Below, one piece after another: positions 15,494 through 16,118 of a stretch of 16,118 bases of DNA (position 1 is the first letter of the stretch; each line of letters begins with the position of its first letter). Source of the DNA: JANRKG01 sp033763635 (GTDB taxonomy: Bacteria > Cyanobacteriota > Cyanobacteriia > GCF-001939115); NCBI GenBank assembly GCA_033763635.1, contig JANRKG010000229.1:1-16118 (forward strand). The letters are read 5' to 3'. Made by a program: the position numbers and the translations under genes. Below the pieces are notes generated by a model that was not told the DNA's origin, did not search any database, and saw only the letters and a program-made list of their open reading frames with translations.

Positions 15494-15850
15494 TTATGGT
15501 TCATCCGGCAAGGAAGGGAGTATTGACTCTATCTGAACTAGGAGGGGAGATAACTCTGAGTGGATAATTGCCCACAAAATATCCTGCCTGACTGCATCGT
15601 AGCGATGGGTAACAATGTTGCGTAATCCTACGATGCGTTGCCAGTCGATGGCTAAATGGGCTTGTCGAAATTCATTAGAGATTCGTCGGGCTGCTTCTCC
15701 AAGAATTTCAAATTGTCGTTCAACAGCACTGATGATGAGAGCACTATTGACATACTCTTCAAAAGATAAATCTTTTGTAAAAGATTGAATATTTCTGATT
15801 GCTTTGGTCATATCCCAAAGAGAGGCAATATCACGATTGTTCGACTGCAT
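15494..15850 (-). CDS. hepT: HepT-like toxin (HEPN-domain RNase, DUF86 family)
   Basis: The 118-residue all-helical protein matches HepT of the HepT/MntA toxin-antitoxin systems. The catalytic signature is R77-NIVT-H82-R-Y84 in LRNIVTHRYD, the RX4HXY motif of HEPN RNases; FEILGEAARRIS (47-58) is the other typical segment. In characterised systems HepT cleaves RNA and is silenced when the MntA partner adds AMP to the motif tyrosine, here Tyr84. The ATG at 15848-15850 lies inside the end of the upstream nucleotidyltransferase gene, giving a 20-base overlap and probable translational coupling. No Shine-Dalgarno sequence of its own was seen. Catalytic residues look intact, so the toxin may be active. 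Confidence 0.9.
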   Translation of the reverse strand: MQSNNRDIASLWDMTKAIRNIQSFTKDLSFEEYVNSALIISAVERQFEILGEAARRISNEFRQAHLAIDWQRIVGLRNIVTHRYDAVRQDILWAIIHSELSPLLVQIESILPSLPDEP

Positions 15851-16118
15851 AAATAATTTGACAAGTATTCAAAATCTCATACCGTCTATAGGGGTTTTTG
15901 AGATATTCCTTACTCACCAGATCAACTTTACGGTTCAATAATACCTCGATCTCTTCCTGCATGTTCATCCAGTCATCCCAGGTGAAACGGTGATCAGGCG
16001 AAAAGGTGACGAGAACATCAATATCGCTATCAGGACGAAAATCATCCCGCAGGACGGAGCCGAAGAGGGCAAATTCGGTGATTTGCCAGCGTTGGCAGAA
16101 CTCAGCAATCTGAGTACG
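15831..16118 (-). CDS. mntA: MntA-like nucleotidyltransferase antitoxin (partial, 5' end outside window)
   Basis: The reading frame enters from the right edge and runs 95 codons to a TGA at 15831-15833; the start codon is beyond the window. It has the minimal nucleotidyltransferase motif GSX10DXD: Gly20-Ser21 and Asp32-Ile-Asp34 of the visible part, inside FALFGSVLRDDF and SDIDVLVTF. A third Asp lies in NRKVDLV and the end reads RRYEILNTCQIIYAVEQS. MntA proteins neutralise HepT by transferring AMP to a tyrosine of the toxin. The gene overlaps hepT by 20 bases, with mntA first. Probably only a few N-terminal residues are missing, judging from family layout. Confidence 0.88.
   Translation of the reverse strand, partial: RTQIAEFCQRWQITEFALFGSVLRDDFRPDSDIDVLVTFSPDHRFTWDDWMNMQEEIEVLLNRKVDLVSKEYLKNPYRRYEILNTCQIIYAVEQS

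Overview
The window looks like the chromosome of a cyanobacterium, probably a filamentous Leptolyngbya-type lineage (the lineage is inference). The octamer GCGATCGC (HIP1) occurs at 2332, 3952, 5263, 11642 and 14952. There is a probable bilin-binding cyanobacteriochrome GAF domain, an HHL1-like protein of oxygenic phototrophs, and several families of short palindromic repeats. No rRNA, tRNA, CRISPR array or complete insertion sequence was seen.

Layout. (1) 1-169, minus: 5' end of a macro-domain (ADP-ribose hydrolase type) gene, cut by the window edge. A decayed, frameshifted reading frame may lie upstream (207-462). (2) 724-5868, minus: a 1714-residue hybrid sensor histidine kinase ordered CBS pair, DXCF-type cyanobacteriochrome-like GAF, GAF, PAS, GAF, four PAS, HisKA, HATPase, receiver. 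It sits between two inverted copies of a 56-bp sequence (642-697 and 6207-6262). (3) 6329-7176, minus: a two-gene unit of an HHL1-like protein and a small two-helix membrane protein. (4) 7309-7947, minus: a histidine phosphatase. (5) 8089-10260, minus: polyphosphate kinase ppk1. (6) 10410-13090, plus: ABC ATPase and ABC-2-type permease, separated by a 123-bp inverted-repeat element and a run of CCC-rich heptamers. (7) 13221-15305, plus: a DUF255/SPATA20-family protein with an N-terminal thioredoxin-like CHWC motif. (8) 15494-16118, minus: a HepT/MntA toxin-antitoxin pair with overlapping genes; mntA is cut by the window end.

The strongest non-gene signal is a pair of 113-bp quasi-palindromic elements (7976-8088 and 15314-15426), equal in length, alignable without gaps (87 of 113 identical by hand count) and in the same orientation. 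Each is bounded by a 3-bp direct repeat, TTA for one and TAA for the other, as expected of MITE-like elements with TWA target duplication. The first duplication includes the ppk stop codon; the second copy starts 8 bases after the DUF255 stop codon. They bracket the ppk - ABC transporter - DUF255 block.

The strongest protein signal is the first GAF domain of the large kinase. It carries both the canonical bilin cysteine (Cys264-His265) and the second cysteine of a DXCF motif (Cys236), 28 residues apart, as in the blue/green photoreceptor TePixJ. With the CBS pair in front, this predicts a kinase combining light input with a CBS-type ligand (classically adenine nucleotide) input. The remaining genes look like ordinary cyanobacterial housekeeping or accessory genes with no single shared pathway.
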